Below are positions 35,913-44,208 of a DNA stretch of 64,000 nt, piece by piece. This DNA comes from Halarcobacter sp. GTDB lineage: Bacteria; Campylobacterota; Campylobacteria; Campylobacterales; Arcobacteraceae. The notes below the pieces were generated by a model. It saw nothing but the letters and a program-made list of their open reading frames with translations, searched no databases and was not told the DNA's origin. The DNA is taken from assembly GCF_963675975.1 (NCBI RefSeq), contig NZ_OY780939.1, positions 310,001 to 374,000 on the forward strand. Direction: 5' to 3'. The position numbers and the translations under genes are program-made. The stretch's first letter is position 1, and every line of letters begins with the position of its first letter.

Positions 35913-35982
35913 TACTAAAAGTACTTGTTTTATAATTTTTTCTTTACAAAAATAATTTTTTTTGATAAACTTATAAAAAACT

Positions 35983-36089
35983 TGCCAAACCTAAAGTGAT
36001 TTAGGGACGGAAAGCCACGAGTCTCAAGTAGATAGTCGGGTTGCACACTTTATATTATGCCCTCACTGAGACTCCTAATTTTAAGGAGT
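35983..36089 (+). ncRNA. Cyclic di-GMP-I (GEMM-I) riboswitch with SD-sequestering platform
   Basis: The aptamer core is at 35983-36045. P2 is CCTAAA-GTGA-TTTAGG with a GNRA tetraloop. It is followed by GGGACGGAAAGCC, a P3 arm with CGA/TCG and TCT/AGA pairs, and TCGGGTTGC. By manual alignment to Vc2, the ligand-contacting G20 is G (favouring c-di-GMP over cGAMP), and the G21-C46 pair is flipped to C-G, a supporting covariation. Expression platform: GAGTCTCA (36020-36027, part of P3) can pair with TGAGACTC (36067-36074), or ACTCCT (36071-36076) can pair with the SD AGGAGT (36084-36089). Ligand binding should therefore hide the SD: a translational OFF switch. Confidence 0.88.
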
Positions 36090-36094
36090 AAAAA

Positions 36095-36322
36095 ATGTAT
36101 ACTGTCAAACCTCAAGTTAAAATTTCAGTTAAAATTCTTTGTATGTACTTTTTTATTTGGAGTTTACCTCTAGGTACAATAATTTTAAACATTGTGAAAG
36201 AAAGAGAAATTTTTAGTATGAATGTATTAATAGCTTTTTTTCTAGGATTAGCAATAAATTTAGTGTGGGATTTTGCACTTATTACAATACAAAAAAAAGA
36301 GTACCATAAGAGTTACTTATGA
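36095..36322 (+). CDS. Small two-helix membrane protein under riboswitch control
   Basis: The protein has 75 residues with two hydrophobic helices at about 11-34 (VKILCMYFFIWSLPLGTIIL) and 42-65 (NVLIAFFLGLAINLVWDFAL). They are joined by a short charged loop (KEREIF), and the tail is basic. The start is ATG with AGGAGT six bases upstream, the same SD that the upstream c-di-GMP riboswitch can mask. No family or function is recognised; the regulation suggests a role in the motile-to-sessile transition. Confidence 0.7.
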   Translation: MYTVKPQVKISVKILCMYFFIWSLPLGTIILNIVKEREIFSMNVLIAFFLGLAINLVWDFALITIQKKEYHKSYL

Positions 36323-36327
36323 TACTC
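36299..36327 (+). terminator. Hairpin overlapping the end of the riboswitch-controlled gene
   Basis: GAGTACCATAAG pairs with CTTATGATACTC (one mismatch) across an AGTTA loop, spanning the stop codon. No T-run follows, so it may be a weak terminator or an mRNA-stabilising 3' hairpin. Confidence 0.35.
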
Positions 36328-36407
36328 AATAGATATGCATGAAATTAATCAAGGAAATAATAACGCTAATTAGATAAATTTATCCTTAATATTGCATAAG
36401 ATTTGCT

Positions 36408-36413
36408 TATAAT
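36408..36413 (+). promoter_or_regulatory. Candidate -10 element upstream of the hox operon
   Basis: The 229-bp gap 36323-36551 is very AT-rich. The best promoter-like sequence is TTTGCTTATAAT, with TATAAT at 36408-36413 and no convincing -35 box. A second TATAAT at 36532-36537 is closer to the gene. A small palindrome ATACGTAT lies at 36538-36545. No regulator site is recognised. Confidence 0.25.
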
Positions 36414-36551
36414 TAACACTTTTTTTAAAATTCAATATACTTTAAATCCTAAAATTTGCTTAAGCTTATTAAAATATAAACTATTTATAATAAATATACA
36501 TATTCGTAATATTATTGAAACTTAAACCATATATAATATACGTATTAAATC

Positions 36552-37049
36552 ATGAAAGGATTTACTTTGCTAGCAACTATACCTAATGATTCTCGTTATA
36601 AGATGGTTGAAAAAACCATGAAAAAGTTAAATTATGATAGAAGTGCTTTAATTGAAGCTTTACATACTGCCCAAGAGAGTTTTGGCTATCTTGAAAACGA
36701 AACACTAAAATTTATTGCAAGAAGATTGAAAGTTCCTTTTTCAAAAGTGTATGGTGTCGCAACTTTTTACCATTATTTTAGACTTAAACCAAAAGGAAAA
36801 CATACAATTGTAGTTTGTATGGGAACAGCCTGTTATATAAAAAATGCAAATAAAATACTAGAACGTCTAGAAGAAAGATTTAAAATAAAAGCTGGTGAAA
36901 CAACAAAAGACAATTTAGTGTCACTAATTAGTGCAAGATGTGTGGGAGCATGTTCCTTAGCTCCTATAGCCGTTTATGATAATAAATCAGTTGGTCATTT
37001 AGAAATTGAACAAGCTGTTACAGAAGCTGAGGAGTTGATAAAATGTTAG
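36552..37049 (+). CDS. hoxE: NAD-reducing hydrogenase diaphorase subunit HoxE (NuoE-like)
   Basis: This 165-residue thioredoxin-like [2Fe-2S] protein has a helical N-terminal half (RSALIEALHTAQESFGYL, FSKVYGVATFYHYFRLKP) and the four cluster cysteines in CMGTAC and SARCVGAC. It is equivalent to NuoE and is the first subunit of the hoxEFUYHW operon. Two starts are possible: ATG at 36552 has no SD in front, whereas AAAGGA inside the first codons sits six bases before a TTG at 36567, which would give 160 residues and is probably the real start. It overlaps hoxF by 7 nt. Confidence 0.92.
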   Translation: MKGFTLLATIPNDSRYKMVEKTMKKLNYDRSALIEALHTAQESFGYLENETLKFIARRLKVPFSKVYGVATFYHYFRLKPKGKHTIVVCMGTACYIKNANKILERLEERFKIKAGETTKDNLVSLISARCVGACSLAPIAVYDNKSVGHLEIEQAVTEAEELIKC

Positions 37050-38662
37050 ATTCATTAGAAGACTTAGAAAAATTAGCTATTGAAAAAAGAGATTTAAAAA
37101 GAAATTCCCATGAAGAACTAAGAGTTTGCGTGGGAAGTGGTTGTTGCTCTTTAGGTTCTGAAGAACTTTTAAAAAATTTAAAAAAAGATGTAAAAGAAAA
37201 TGGTTTAGATGAAAGATGTAAAGTCAAAGGTGTTGGGTGTAGTGGTTTGTGCTCAGAAGCAATTATGGTTTCTCATTATCACAAAGTAAAAGATTCAGCT
37301 TCTATTTATAGTAAAATGACTTCAGATAGTTCAAATAGCTTTATTGAAACCTTAAACAAACAAACTCCAATAAAAGATAAAAAGTGTGATGTTACACAAA
37401 GTTTTTTTACTAGTCAGAAAAAAATTGTTTTAGAAAATGCTGGAATTGTAGATCCTGACGATATAGATGATTATATTGCATATGATGGATATTTAGCTTT
37501 ATATACTGCACTTGAAAACATGTCTCCCCAAGAAGTTATAAATGAGATTAAAATTTCTGGTTTAAGAGGTAGAGGTGGAGGTGGCTACCCTACTGGATTA
37601 AAATGGGAAACTGTAGCAAAAGTTGAAGCTGAACAAAAATATATTGTGTGTAATGGAGATGAAGGTGATCCAGGAGCTTTTATGGATAGAGCGATTATGG
37701 AAGCAGATCCTCACAAAATTATTGAAGGGATGACCTTAGCTGGATATGCCTGTGGAGCAACAAAAGGTTTTATATATGTAAGAGCTGAATATCCAATTGC
37801 TGTTCAAAAACTAAATAAAGCCATAAAACAAGCAAGAGTAAAAGGTATATTAGGAAATCAAATTGCAGATAGTGGTTTTAGCTTTGATATAGAAGTAAGA
37901 CTTGGAGGTGGAGCATTTGTTTGTGGTGAAGCCACAGCATTAGTTGCATCAATTGAAGGAAATAGAGGAAACCCAAGACAAAAACCACCACACTTAAGTG
38001 ATTATGGTTTGTGGAAATCACCAACAGTACTAAACAATGTAGAAACCTTTGCAAATATATCACCTATTATTAGAAACAGTGGTGAATGGTTTAAAAGTAT
38101 AGGTACAGAAAAATCCCCTGGTACTAAAGTATTTGCACTAACAGGACATATTAAAAATACAGGATTAGTTGAAGTGCCTATGGGAATCACTTTAAGAGAA
38201 CTGATTTATGAAGTTGGTGGTGGGCTAAGTGAAGGGAAAAAATTAAAAGCAATCCAAACAGGAGGTCCAAGTGGTGGATGTATTCCAGAAGAACTACTTG
38301 ATATTCCAGTTGATTATGAATCTTTAAAATCTATAGGTTCTATTATGGGAAGTGGTGGACTTATTGTTATGGATGACAGCTCTAATATGGTAGAGGTTGC
38401 AAGATTTTTTATGGATTTTTGTCAAAGTGAATCTTGCGGTAAATGTGTTCCATGTAGAGTAGGAACCTTAGAATTAAAAAATCTACTTGATAAGTTTATA
38501 AAAAAAGATGCAACTAAAAGTGATTATGAATTATTAAAAAATATGTGTGAAGTAGTAAGAGACACTAGTCTTTGTGGGCTTGGTCAAACAGCTCCAAATC
38601 CAGTATTAAGTACTATTAAATATTTTGAAAATGAATACTTAGAAGGGATAAAAGATGCTTAA
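37043..38662 (+). CDS. hoxF: NAD-reducing hydrogenase diaphorase subunit HoxF (NuoF-like)
   Basis: The 539 residues comprise an N-terminal thioredoxin-like [2Fe-2S] domain (CVGSGCC and VGCSGLC, about 28-90), then the FMN/NAD(H)-binding NuoF core with GLRGRGGGGYPTGLKW and CNGDEGDPGAFMDR. A SLBB region follows. The C-terminal [4Fe-4S] site is ESCGKCVPCRVGT plus DTSLCGLGQ. It is the NAD(P)H-oxidising subunit that feeds or drains electrons from the [NiFe] site. It overlaps both hoxE and hoxU by a few bases, so translation is coupled. Confidence 0.95.
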   Translation: MLDSLEDLEKLAIEKRDLKRNSHEELRVCVGSGCCSLGSEELLKNLKKDVKENGLDERCKVKGVGCSGLCSEAIMVSHYHKVKDSASIYSKMTSDSSNSFIETLNKQTPIKDKKCDVTQSFFTSQKKIVLENAGIVDPDDIDDYIAYDGYLALYTALENMSPQEVINEIKISGLRGRGGGGYPTGLKWETVAKVEAEQKYIVCNGDEGDPGAFMDRAIMEADPHKIIEGMTLAGYACGATKGFIYVRAEYPIAVQKLNKAIKQARVKGILGNQIADSGFSFDIEVRLGGGAFVCGEATALVASIEGNRGNPRQKPPHLSDYGLWKSPTVLNNVETFANISPIIRNSGEWFKSIGTEKSPGTKVFALTGHIKNTGLVEVPMGITLRELIYEVGGGLSEGKKLKAIQTGGPSGGCIPEELLDIPVDYESLKSIGSIMGSGGLIVMDDSSNMVEVARFFMDFCQSESCGKCVPCRVGTLELKNLLDKFIKKDATKSDYELLKNMCEVVRDTSLCGLGQTAPNPVLSTIKYFENEYLEGIKDA

Positions 38663-39374
38663 AGATAAAGTTAGAGTCAAAACATTTAAAATAGATGATA
38701 TTGATGTTACAGGAAGATCAGATGCAACTATCTTAGAAGTTGCAAATGAGCACAATATAAAAATTCCAACCCTTTGTTTTCTTGAGGGGCTAAGTAGTGT
38801 TGGTTCATGTAGAATGTGTATGGTTGAAGTTAAAGGAGCTAAAGGTTTAATTCCAGCATGTACTTCAAAAATAAAAGAGGGGATGGAGGTTACAACAAAC
38901 TCAGAAAAACTTCAATCTCATAGGAAAATGGTTTTATCAATGATTTTTGCAGAAAGAACTCATACTTGTAGTGTATGTGTTTCAAATGGTCACTGTGAAC
39001 TTCAAAATCAAGCTATTGAATTAGGCCTTGAACATAGTTATGTTCCTTATATCCATAAAAACTTTGAGATTGATGCTTCCCACAAAGATTATGTATATGA
39101 TCCAAATAGATGTATTCTTTGTACAAGATGTGTTAGAGTTTGTGATGAAGTGGAAGGTGCTCATGCTCTTGATCTGTTTGGTAGAGGAATAGATGCTAAG
39201 ATTATTCATGATATGGATGAACCTTGGGCCGATAGTGAGAGTTGTACTAGTTGTGGAAAATGTGTTCAAGTTTGTCCAACTGGTTCACTTTTTGAAAAAG
39301 GCTTAAGTGCTACAGAGATGGTTAAAAAGAAAAATATAGTAACTAACCTAATTCAAGCAAGGAAAAACAAATGA
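38655..39374 (+). CDS. hoxU: NAD-reducing hydrogenase diaphorase subunit HoxU (NuoG N-terminal-like)
   Basis: This 239-residue iron-sulfur electron-transfer subunit has an N-terminal plant-ferredoxin-like [2Fe-2S] domain (PTLCFLEG, GSCRMCMVEV). A His/Cys-ligated [4Fe-4S] motif follows (HTCSVCVSNGHCELQ). Two further clusters are marked by CILCTRCVRVC and CTSCGKCVQVCPTG. Its length matches HoxU and not the long NuoG. It overlaps hoxF by 8 nt and hoxY by 4 nt. Confidence 0.95.
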   Translation: MLKDKVRVKTFKIDDIDVTGRSDATILEVANEHNIKIPTLCFLEGLSSVGSCRMCMVEVKGAKGLIPACTSKIKEGMEVTTNSEKLQSHRKMVLSMIFAERTHTCSVCVSNGHCELQNQAIELGLEHSYVPYIHKNFEIDASHKDYVYDPNRCILCTRCVRVCDEVEGAHALDLFGRGIDAKIIHDMDEPWADSESCTSCGKCVQVCPTGSLFEKGLSATEMVKKKNIVTNLIQARKNK

Positions 39375-39916
39375 TACCTACTGAAAAAATAAGAGTTGCA
39401 ACAATTTGGCTTGATGGATGTTCAGGTTGTCATATGTCATTTTTAGATATGGATGAAAGAATTATTGAATTAGCTGAATATATGGATGTGGTTTATAGTC
39501 CCTATGTAGATGCAAAAGAGGTACCGGAAAATATAGACCTTTTTATTGTAGAAGGAGCACTAAGTACTGACCACGATTTAGAAATCATAAATAAAATTAG
39601 AAAAAACTCTAAGAAAATCCTAGCACTTGGAGATTGTGCCATTACAGGGAATGTTTCTACTCTTAAAAATCTTGCAGGAACTGATGCAGCATTAGAAAAG
39701 GGTTATTTCGATTTAGCTGATTTAAACAAAGGGAAATACCCTGATAAAATTGTTCCAAAACTTTTAGAAAAAGTTATTCCTTTAAATGAAGCTGTAGATA
39801 TAGACTATTTTGTACCAGGATGTCCTACTCCTGCAAATGCTATTTATGAAGTATTAAAAGGTCTTATAGAAGGTGTTGAAGTTGATGTTAGCAAATATAC
39901 AAGATTTGGGATATAA
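39371..39916 (+). CDS. hoxY: [NiFe]-hydrogenase small subunit HoxY
   Basis: At 181 residues it has the short form of small subunit typical of group 3 hydrogenases, carrying only the proximal [4Fe-4S] cluster. The ligands are in LDGCSGCHMSF, GDCAITGN and PGCPTPA. There is no Tat signal peptide, so the enzyme is cytoplasmic. It has an ATGA overlap with hoxU and lies 9 bp before hoxH. Confidence 0.95.
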   Translation: MIPTEKIRVATIWLDGCSGCHMSFLDMDERIIELAEYMDVVYSPYVDAKEVPENIDLFIVEGALSTDHDLEIINKIRKNSKKILALGDCAITGNVSTLKNLAGTDAALEKGYFDLADLNKGKYPDKIVPKLLEKVIPLNEAVDIDYFVPGCPTPANAIYEVLKGLIEGVEVDVSKYTRFGI

Positions 39917-39925
39917 AGGATTATC

Positions 39926-41353
39926 ATGGGTGAAAAAATAGTAATAAGTCCAGTTACAAGAATAGAGGGTCATGCTAAAATCACAATAGATTTAGATGAT
40001 AAAAAACAAGTTGAAGATGCAAGAATACATGTAACCCAATACAGAGGTTTTGAAAAAATCTGTGAAGGAAGACCTTATACAGAGATGCCAGCACTTACTG
40101 CTAGGACTTGTGGTATATGTCCTGTAAGTCATGCTATTGCATCATCAAAAGCTTGTGATAATCTTTTGGCAGTTAGACCTCCAAAGGCAGCTAGAAACTT
40201 AAGAAGAATAATAAACTTAGCACAAATAATCCAATCTCATGCTCTAAACTTTTATCATCTAAGTAGTCCAGATTTTGTTTATGGTTTTGATGCAAAACCT
40301 GAAGATAGAAATATCTTTAAACTAATGCAAACTAATCCAGAGATGGCAAAAGATGGGATAAAACTTAGGGCTTTTGGTCAAAAGATTATAGAAACTTTAG
40401 GGGGAAAAAGAATCCATCCAACTTGGATAGTACCAGGAGGAGTTAGCCATGAGATAAGTGAAGAAACAAAAGACAGTATCAAAGAGCAAATCCCTGAAGC
40501 TATGCAGATTGCTCAAAATACTTTAAAATACTATGTTCAAAATCTTCACAAGTTTCAAAAAGAGATAAATTCATTTGCTAACTTTCCATCTTTATTTATG
40601 TCAATAGTTAATAAAAAAGGAAAACTTGAACATTATGATGGCTTATTAAAATTTATAGATAGTGAAGGTAATGTTTTAGCAGATAAAATTGATCCAAAAG
40701 ATTATAAAGATTATATTGGTGAAGCAGTAGAAGAGGATAGTTTTTTAAAATCTCCATACTATAAGCCTTTTGGATATGAAAAAGGGATGTATAGAGTTGG
40801 ACCTCTTGCAAGATTAAATGTTGCAGAAAAATGTGGCACACCTTTAGCAGATACAGAATTTGAAAGGTTTAAAAATCTAAACAATGGAAAGCCTGTATTA
40901 AACTCATTTTACTACCATTATGCAAGATTAATTGAGATTATCTATGCTATTGAAAGAATAGAAGAACTATTAAATGAAAAACAAACCCTAGATTCACAAA
41001 TAAGAGCCCATGCAAATATCAATAGAAATCAAGGTGTTGGATGTTCTGAAGCACCTAGGGGAACTTTATTCCATGATTATAAAGCAGATAACAATGGGAT
41101 AATTACAGGAGTGAATTTAATCATTGCTACAGGAAATAATAACCTAGCAATGAACCAAGGGGTAAAACAAGTTGCCCAAACTTTTGTAGATGGGAAGAAT
41201 ATAAAAGATGGTGATTTAAATAGAGTTGAAGCAGTTATTAGATGTTTTGACCCATGTTTAAGTTGCTCAACCCATGCACTAGGAATTGTATCTTCTAATA
41301 TAGAAATAAGAGATTATAATAAAAATATAATAGAAACAATCAAAAGAGGATAA
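39926..41353 (+). CDS. hoxH: [NiFe]-hydrogenase large subunit HoxH
   Basis: This 475-residue catalytic subunit has the nickel ligands in RTCGICPVSHA (N-terminal) and DPCLSCSTHA (C-terminal). About 24 residues follow the final ligand motif, forming the C-terminal peptide removed by the maturation protease after nickel insertion. The motifs match group 3d bidirectional NAD-linked hydrogenases. It is followed one base later by the protease gene hoxW. The hyp maturation genes are not in this window. Confidence 0.96.
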   Translation: MGEKIVISPVTRIEGHAKITIDLDDKKQVEDARIHVTQYRGFEKICEGRPYTEMPALTARTCGICPVSHAIASSKACDNLLAVRPPKAARNLRRIINLAQIIQSHALNFYHLSSPDFVYGFDAKPEDRNIFKLMQTNPEMAKDGIKLRAFGQKIIETLGGKRIHPTWIVPGGVSHEISEETKDSIKEQIPEAMQIAQNTLKYYVQNLHKFQKEINSFANFPSLFMSIVNKKGKLEHYDGLLKFIDSEGNVLADKIDPKDYKDYIGEAVEEDSFLKSPYYKPFGYEKGMYRVGPLARLNVAEKCGTPLADTEFERFKNLNNGKPVLNSFYYHYARLIEIIYAIERIEELLNEKQTLDSQIRAHANINRNQGVGCSEAPRGTLFHDYKADNNGIITGVNLIIATGNNNLAMNQGVKQVAQTFVDGKNIKDGDLNRVEAVIRCFDPCLSCSTHALGIVSSNIEIRDYNKNIIETIKRG

Positions 41354-41354
41354 G

Positions 41355-41798
41355 TTGTTAATCATAGTTGGTTTTGGCAATGAATTAAGGGGAGAAGATG
41401 CATTTGGAATAGATGTGCTATCTTCTCTTCAAAAGTTTAAACTAAAGAATACAAAACTAATCTCAACTTTTCAATTAACTCCTGAATTATCTTTAGAATT
41501 AAAAGAAGCAAAAAGTATTATATTTATAGATGCTTCATATTCCGAAGAAAATCAGTATAAATTGGCTTGTTCTTTAGAGCATAACTCTTCATCGTCTTTA
41601 AGTCATCACATTACCATTAAAACATTAATGACTATGATAAATACTTTATATAACAAACAACCATCTTATGAAGTTTATTCAATGTTAACAAATAGTTTTG
41701 AAGAGATTAAAGATAAAAAAGATTATGAGAGATGTATAGAAGAAACAATAAAGTCTCTTCTATTTTTTGATTATATAAAAGAGTCTTCTACTGCTTGA
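41355..41798 (+). CDS. hoxW: Hydrogenase maturation endopeptidase HoxW
   Basis: This 147-residue member of the HyaD/HybD/HoxW peptidase family has the N-terminal motif GFGNELRGEDAFG (nickel-sensing Glu/Asp), then FIDASY and an SHH segment. It trims the HoxH C-terminus. The start is a TTG with AGAGGA four bases upstream, immediately after the hoxH stop. The 3' end overlaps the convergent FBPase-like gene by 28 bp. Confidence 0.9.
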   Translation: MLIIVGFGNELRGEDAFGIDVLSSLQKFKLKNTKLISTFQLTPELSLELKEAKSIIFIDASYSEENQYKLACSLEHNSSSSLSHHITIKTLMTMINTLYNKQPSYEVYSMLTNSFEEIKDKKDYERCIEETIKSLLFFDYIKESSTA

Positions 41799-42610
41799 AT
41801 TTCAGTTGTAGAACCAAAATAAATAGGTGTTTTTTGACTAATCTCAACATTAGTCATATCAAGAATTCTTCCTTTTCTACTAATAGCTCTACCACCTGCT
41901 TGCTCAATAATATATGAGATAGGGAAAGCTTCAAAAATCACTTCTAATTTTCCATCAGGGAAAGATTTAGTTGAAGGTGAAGAATAGATTCCACCCTTTT
42001 TAAATAATATTTGGTGAGTATCTAAAGATAATGAATCAGAGAATCTAAGTCTATAACCTTTGTTGAAAAAACTATTAACTAAGTTTCTATGTTCATCAGT
42101 CCACTCAGGTACTAATCCTGCAGTTGAATTGATTCTTCCTTCTTTTCCAAGTGTTAATGGATCTTGTTCTATAAACTCTCCATCTTCAAAAGAGAAATAG
42201 ATTACACCCTCTGTTTTAGATGCAAATACTAATTGGAAAGTTGGACCATAAGTTATATACATTGCAGCTTTTAAGTGAAATGCATCCATATGAGTTTCAT
42301 AAATTCCAAAAATTGAACCTAATGAAAAATTCACATCTAATAAATCTAAGTTATCAATTGCAACATAACTTATTTTATATTTTCCACCCTCATTAATAGT
42401 TGTGTATTCTTTTTTATCTTTTCCAATAAATCCATGTACAGATTTAACTTTTTTAAGTTCTCTTTGTATAACCTCAGAACAATATTTGTGTACACTATCA
42501 TGCATCTGTTTGTCAGAAAGACCTCTTTCTAAAAAACTTTCACAATCCACAAATACATTTTTTTCTATATCTTCTGCAATATTAGTAATTGCATTAAAAA
42601 CAGCTATCAT
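41771..42610 (-). CDS. Class I fructose-1,6-bisphosphatase-like protein with altered active site
   Basis: The 279 residues align along the FBPase fold: a VDVN/IGTIF-like segment (LDVNFSLGSIFGIYE), KKGGIYSSPSTKSFPDGKL and FEAFPISYIIEQAGGRA, which keeps the E280-type ligand. The metal-binding loop DPLDGSSNIDVN reads VAIDNLDLLDVN, so the first Asp is Val (V83) and the Gly-Ser-Ser-Asn is lost. The upstream Glu-rich SEE loop is reduced to INEGG. The protein may be inactive, regulatory or specific for another phosphate ester. It is the last gene of the glycogen/glycolysis operon. Confidence 0.78.
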   Translation of the reverse strand: MIAVFNAITNIAEDIEKNVFVDCESFLERGLSDKQMHDSVHKYCSEVIQRELKKVKSVHGFIGKDKKEYTTINEGGKYKISYVAIDNLDLLDVNFSLGSIFGIYETHMDAFHLKAAMYITYGPTFQLVFASKTEGVIYFSFEDGEFIEQDPLTLGKEGRINSTAGLVPEWTDEHRNLVNSFFNKGYRLRFSDSLSLDTHQILFKKGGIYSSPSTKSFPDGKLEVIFEAFPISYIIEQAGGRAISRKGRILDMTNVEISQKTPIYFGSTTEIQAVEDSFI

Positions 42611-42621
42611 AATAATTTACC

Positions 42622-44208
42622 TTAACTTGTAATAAATATTCTAAAATCAATAAAATCAAAAATAGAGTTTTTATTCTCTAAAGAATTTACTTTTTCAAAA
42701 TCGATGTTATTGCTGTTTATCATACCAAGTAATTCATTAAAATTTGATATATGCTCTTTTGTTCTATTCTCGCTATACTCTGTTGCTGTGGCTGTTGTCA
42801 TTAGAAAAGCCCAGTCACTACTTTGTGCTAAAAGTAGCTCCCTTAGCATTTGAGTTAATACCCTTGATATATTTTCATCATTAGTATTAAAATACTCTTT
42901 TGCTTTTTCTTCCATCACATCAGCCATCTCATGAAGATGTCTATATATCCAATCATTACCCTCATTTAACCAAACATCATAATACCCTTTATCACCCCAA
43001 GAAGAAGGGTTTGGATTTACAATTTGATTTTTTGGATACATATTTAAATACTCCATTGGAGTAAGAGCTTTCATAGTTTTATTTTTATCTATTTCCCTAA
43101 ACATATTAGCTAAAAACTCAGGACCTTCAAACCACCAGTGTCCAAATAATTCCGCATCATAAGGTGAAACAACCATTGGTGTTCTATCCATAAGTTTATT
43201 TAAATGATCAAACTGTTGTTCCCTATGAAAGTGGAAATTTTGTGCATGTTCTTTTGTTTTATCTTGTGCAATCCAAGGATTATAAACCTCTTTATAATCA
43301 GTTGTTCCTGTTATCTTATGATATTTAAAACCTGTAAAAACCCTAACTCCATCTGGATTAATATATGGTTTTATATAATCAAAGTCTAAATCATAACCAA
43401 TATCTCGATAAAAATCTCTATAATTAAAATCTCCAGGGTAACCCTCTTTTGAACTCCATACTTGTTTTGATGATTGTGCATCTCTTGCAAAAGCAGCAAC
43501 TGCATTTGGAGTATAAGTTGGAGCATAAACTCCATTTAATGAGGTTGGTCGCCCATAAGTTAAAGCATGGGAATCTACAATAAAGAACTTAATCCCTTTT
43601 TCATTTAAAATCTTATCTAAACCATCATAATAAGCACACTCAGGAAGCCAAATACCATTTGGTTTTTTCCCAAAATGTTTTTGATGAGCTTTTACAGCTA
43701 TATCAATTTGTGTTCTAACTGCATGTTCATTTACACTTAAAATTGGAAGATATCCATGGGTTGCACCACAAGTGATAACCTCTAAACTTCCATTATAATA
43801 AAAATGTTTATATCCATTTAGTACATTTCCTGCTAGAAAACCTTCGAAAAACTCTTTTGTTTCAACAAATAAATCCCTATAAAAATTTGCAATTGAATGA
43901 AAATGTTCATCATTTTTTGTTCTTTCAATCTCTTTATTTCCAAGTTCGATATGAGTATCTAAATATTTTCTATATTTTCCCATTAGATGTTCATCTGCTA
44001 ACATCTCAGCTAAAGGTGGTGTAACTGAAGTAGTAAGTCTAAAATTAACCCCATCATCCTCAAGTTTTTTTAATCTTTTTAATAAAGGTATATAACACTC
44101 TGTAATTGCTTCAAATAACCAATGCTCTTCTAAAAAGTTTTCATATTTAGGATGCTTTACAAAAGGTAGATGTGAGTGTAAAACTGGAACCCAATAACCT
44201 TTAACCAT
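42622..44208 (-). CDS. GH57 1,4-alpha-glucan branching enzyme
   Basis: The protein has 528 residues. Family GH57 motifs are VLHSHLPF near the N-terminus, the nucleophile Glu190 in IWLPECAYYDGLD and the acid/base Asp351 in SPYDAELFGHWWFEGP. A C-terminal helical DUF1957 region contains SSDWAFLMTTATATEY. The architecture matches the branching enzymes of Thermus and Thermococcus, which form alpha-1,6 branches in glycogen, rather than GH13 GlgB. It overlaps the DUF4912 gene by 8 nt and precedes the FBPase-like gene by 11 bp. Confidence 0.9.
   Translation of the reverse strand: MVKGYWVPVLHSHLPFVKHPKYENFLEEHWLFEAITECYIPLLKRLKKLEDDGVNFRLTTSVTPPLAEMLADEHLMGKYRKYLDTHIELGNKEIERTKNDEHFHSIANFYRDLFVETKEFFEGFLAGNVLNGYKHFYYNGSLEVITCGATHGYLPILSVNEHAVRTQIDIAVKAHQKHFGKKPNGIWLPECAYYDGLDKILNEKGIKFFIVDSHALTYGRPTSLNGVYAPTYTPNAVAAFARDAQSSKQVWSSKEGYPGDFNYRDFYRDIGYDLDFDYIKPYINPDGVRVFTGFKYHKITGTTDYKEVYNPWIAQDKTKEHAQNFHFHREQQFDHLNKLMDRTPMVVSPYDAELFGHWWFEGPEFLANMFREIDKNKTMKALTPMEYLNMYPKNQIVNPNPSSWGDKGYYDVWLNEGNDWIYRHLHEMADVMEEKAKEYFNTNDENISRVLTQMLRELLLAQSSDWAFLMTTATATEYSENRTKEHISNFNELLGMINSNNIDFEKVNSLENKNSIFDFIDFRIFITS

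Noticed and set aside
36299-36327. Strong intrinsic terminator after the riboswitch gene
   Set aside because: The stem is good, but there is no T-run; it is listed only as a low-confidence hairpin.
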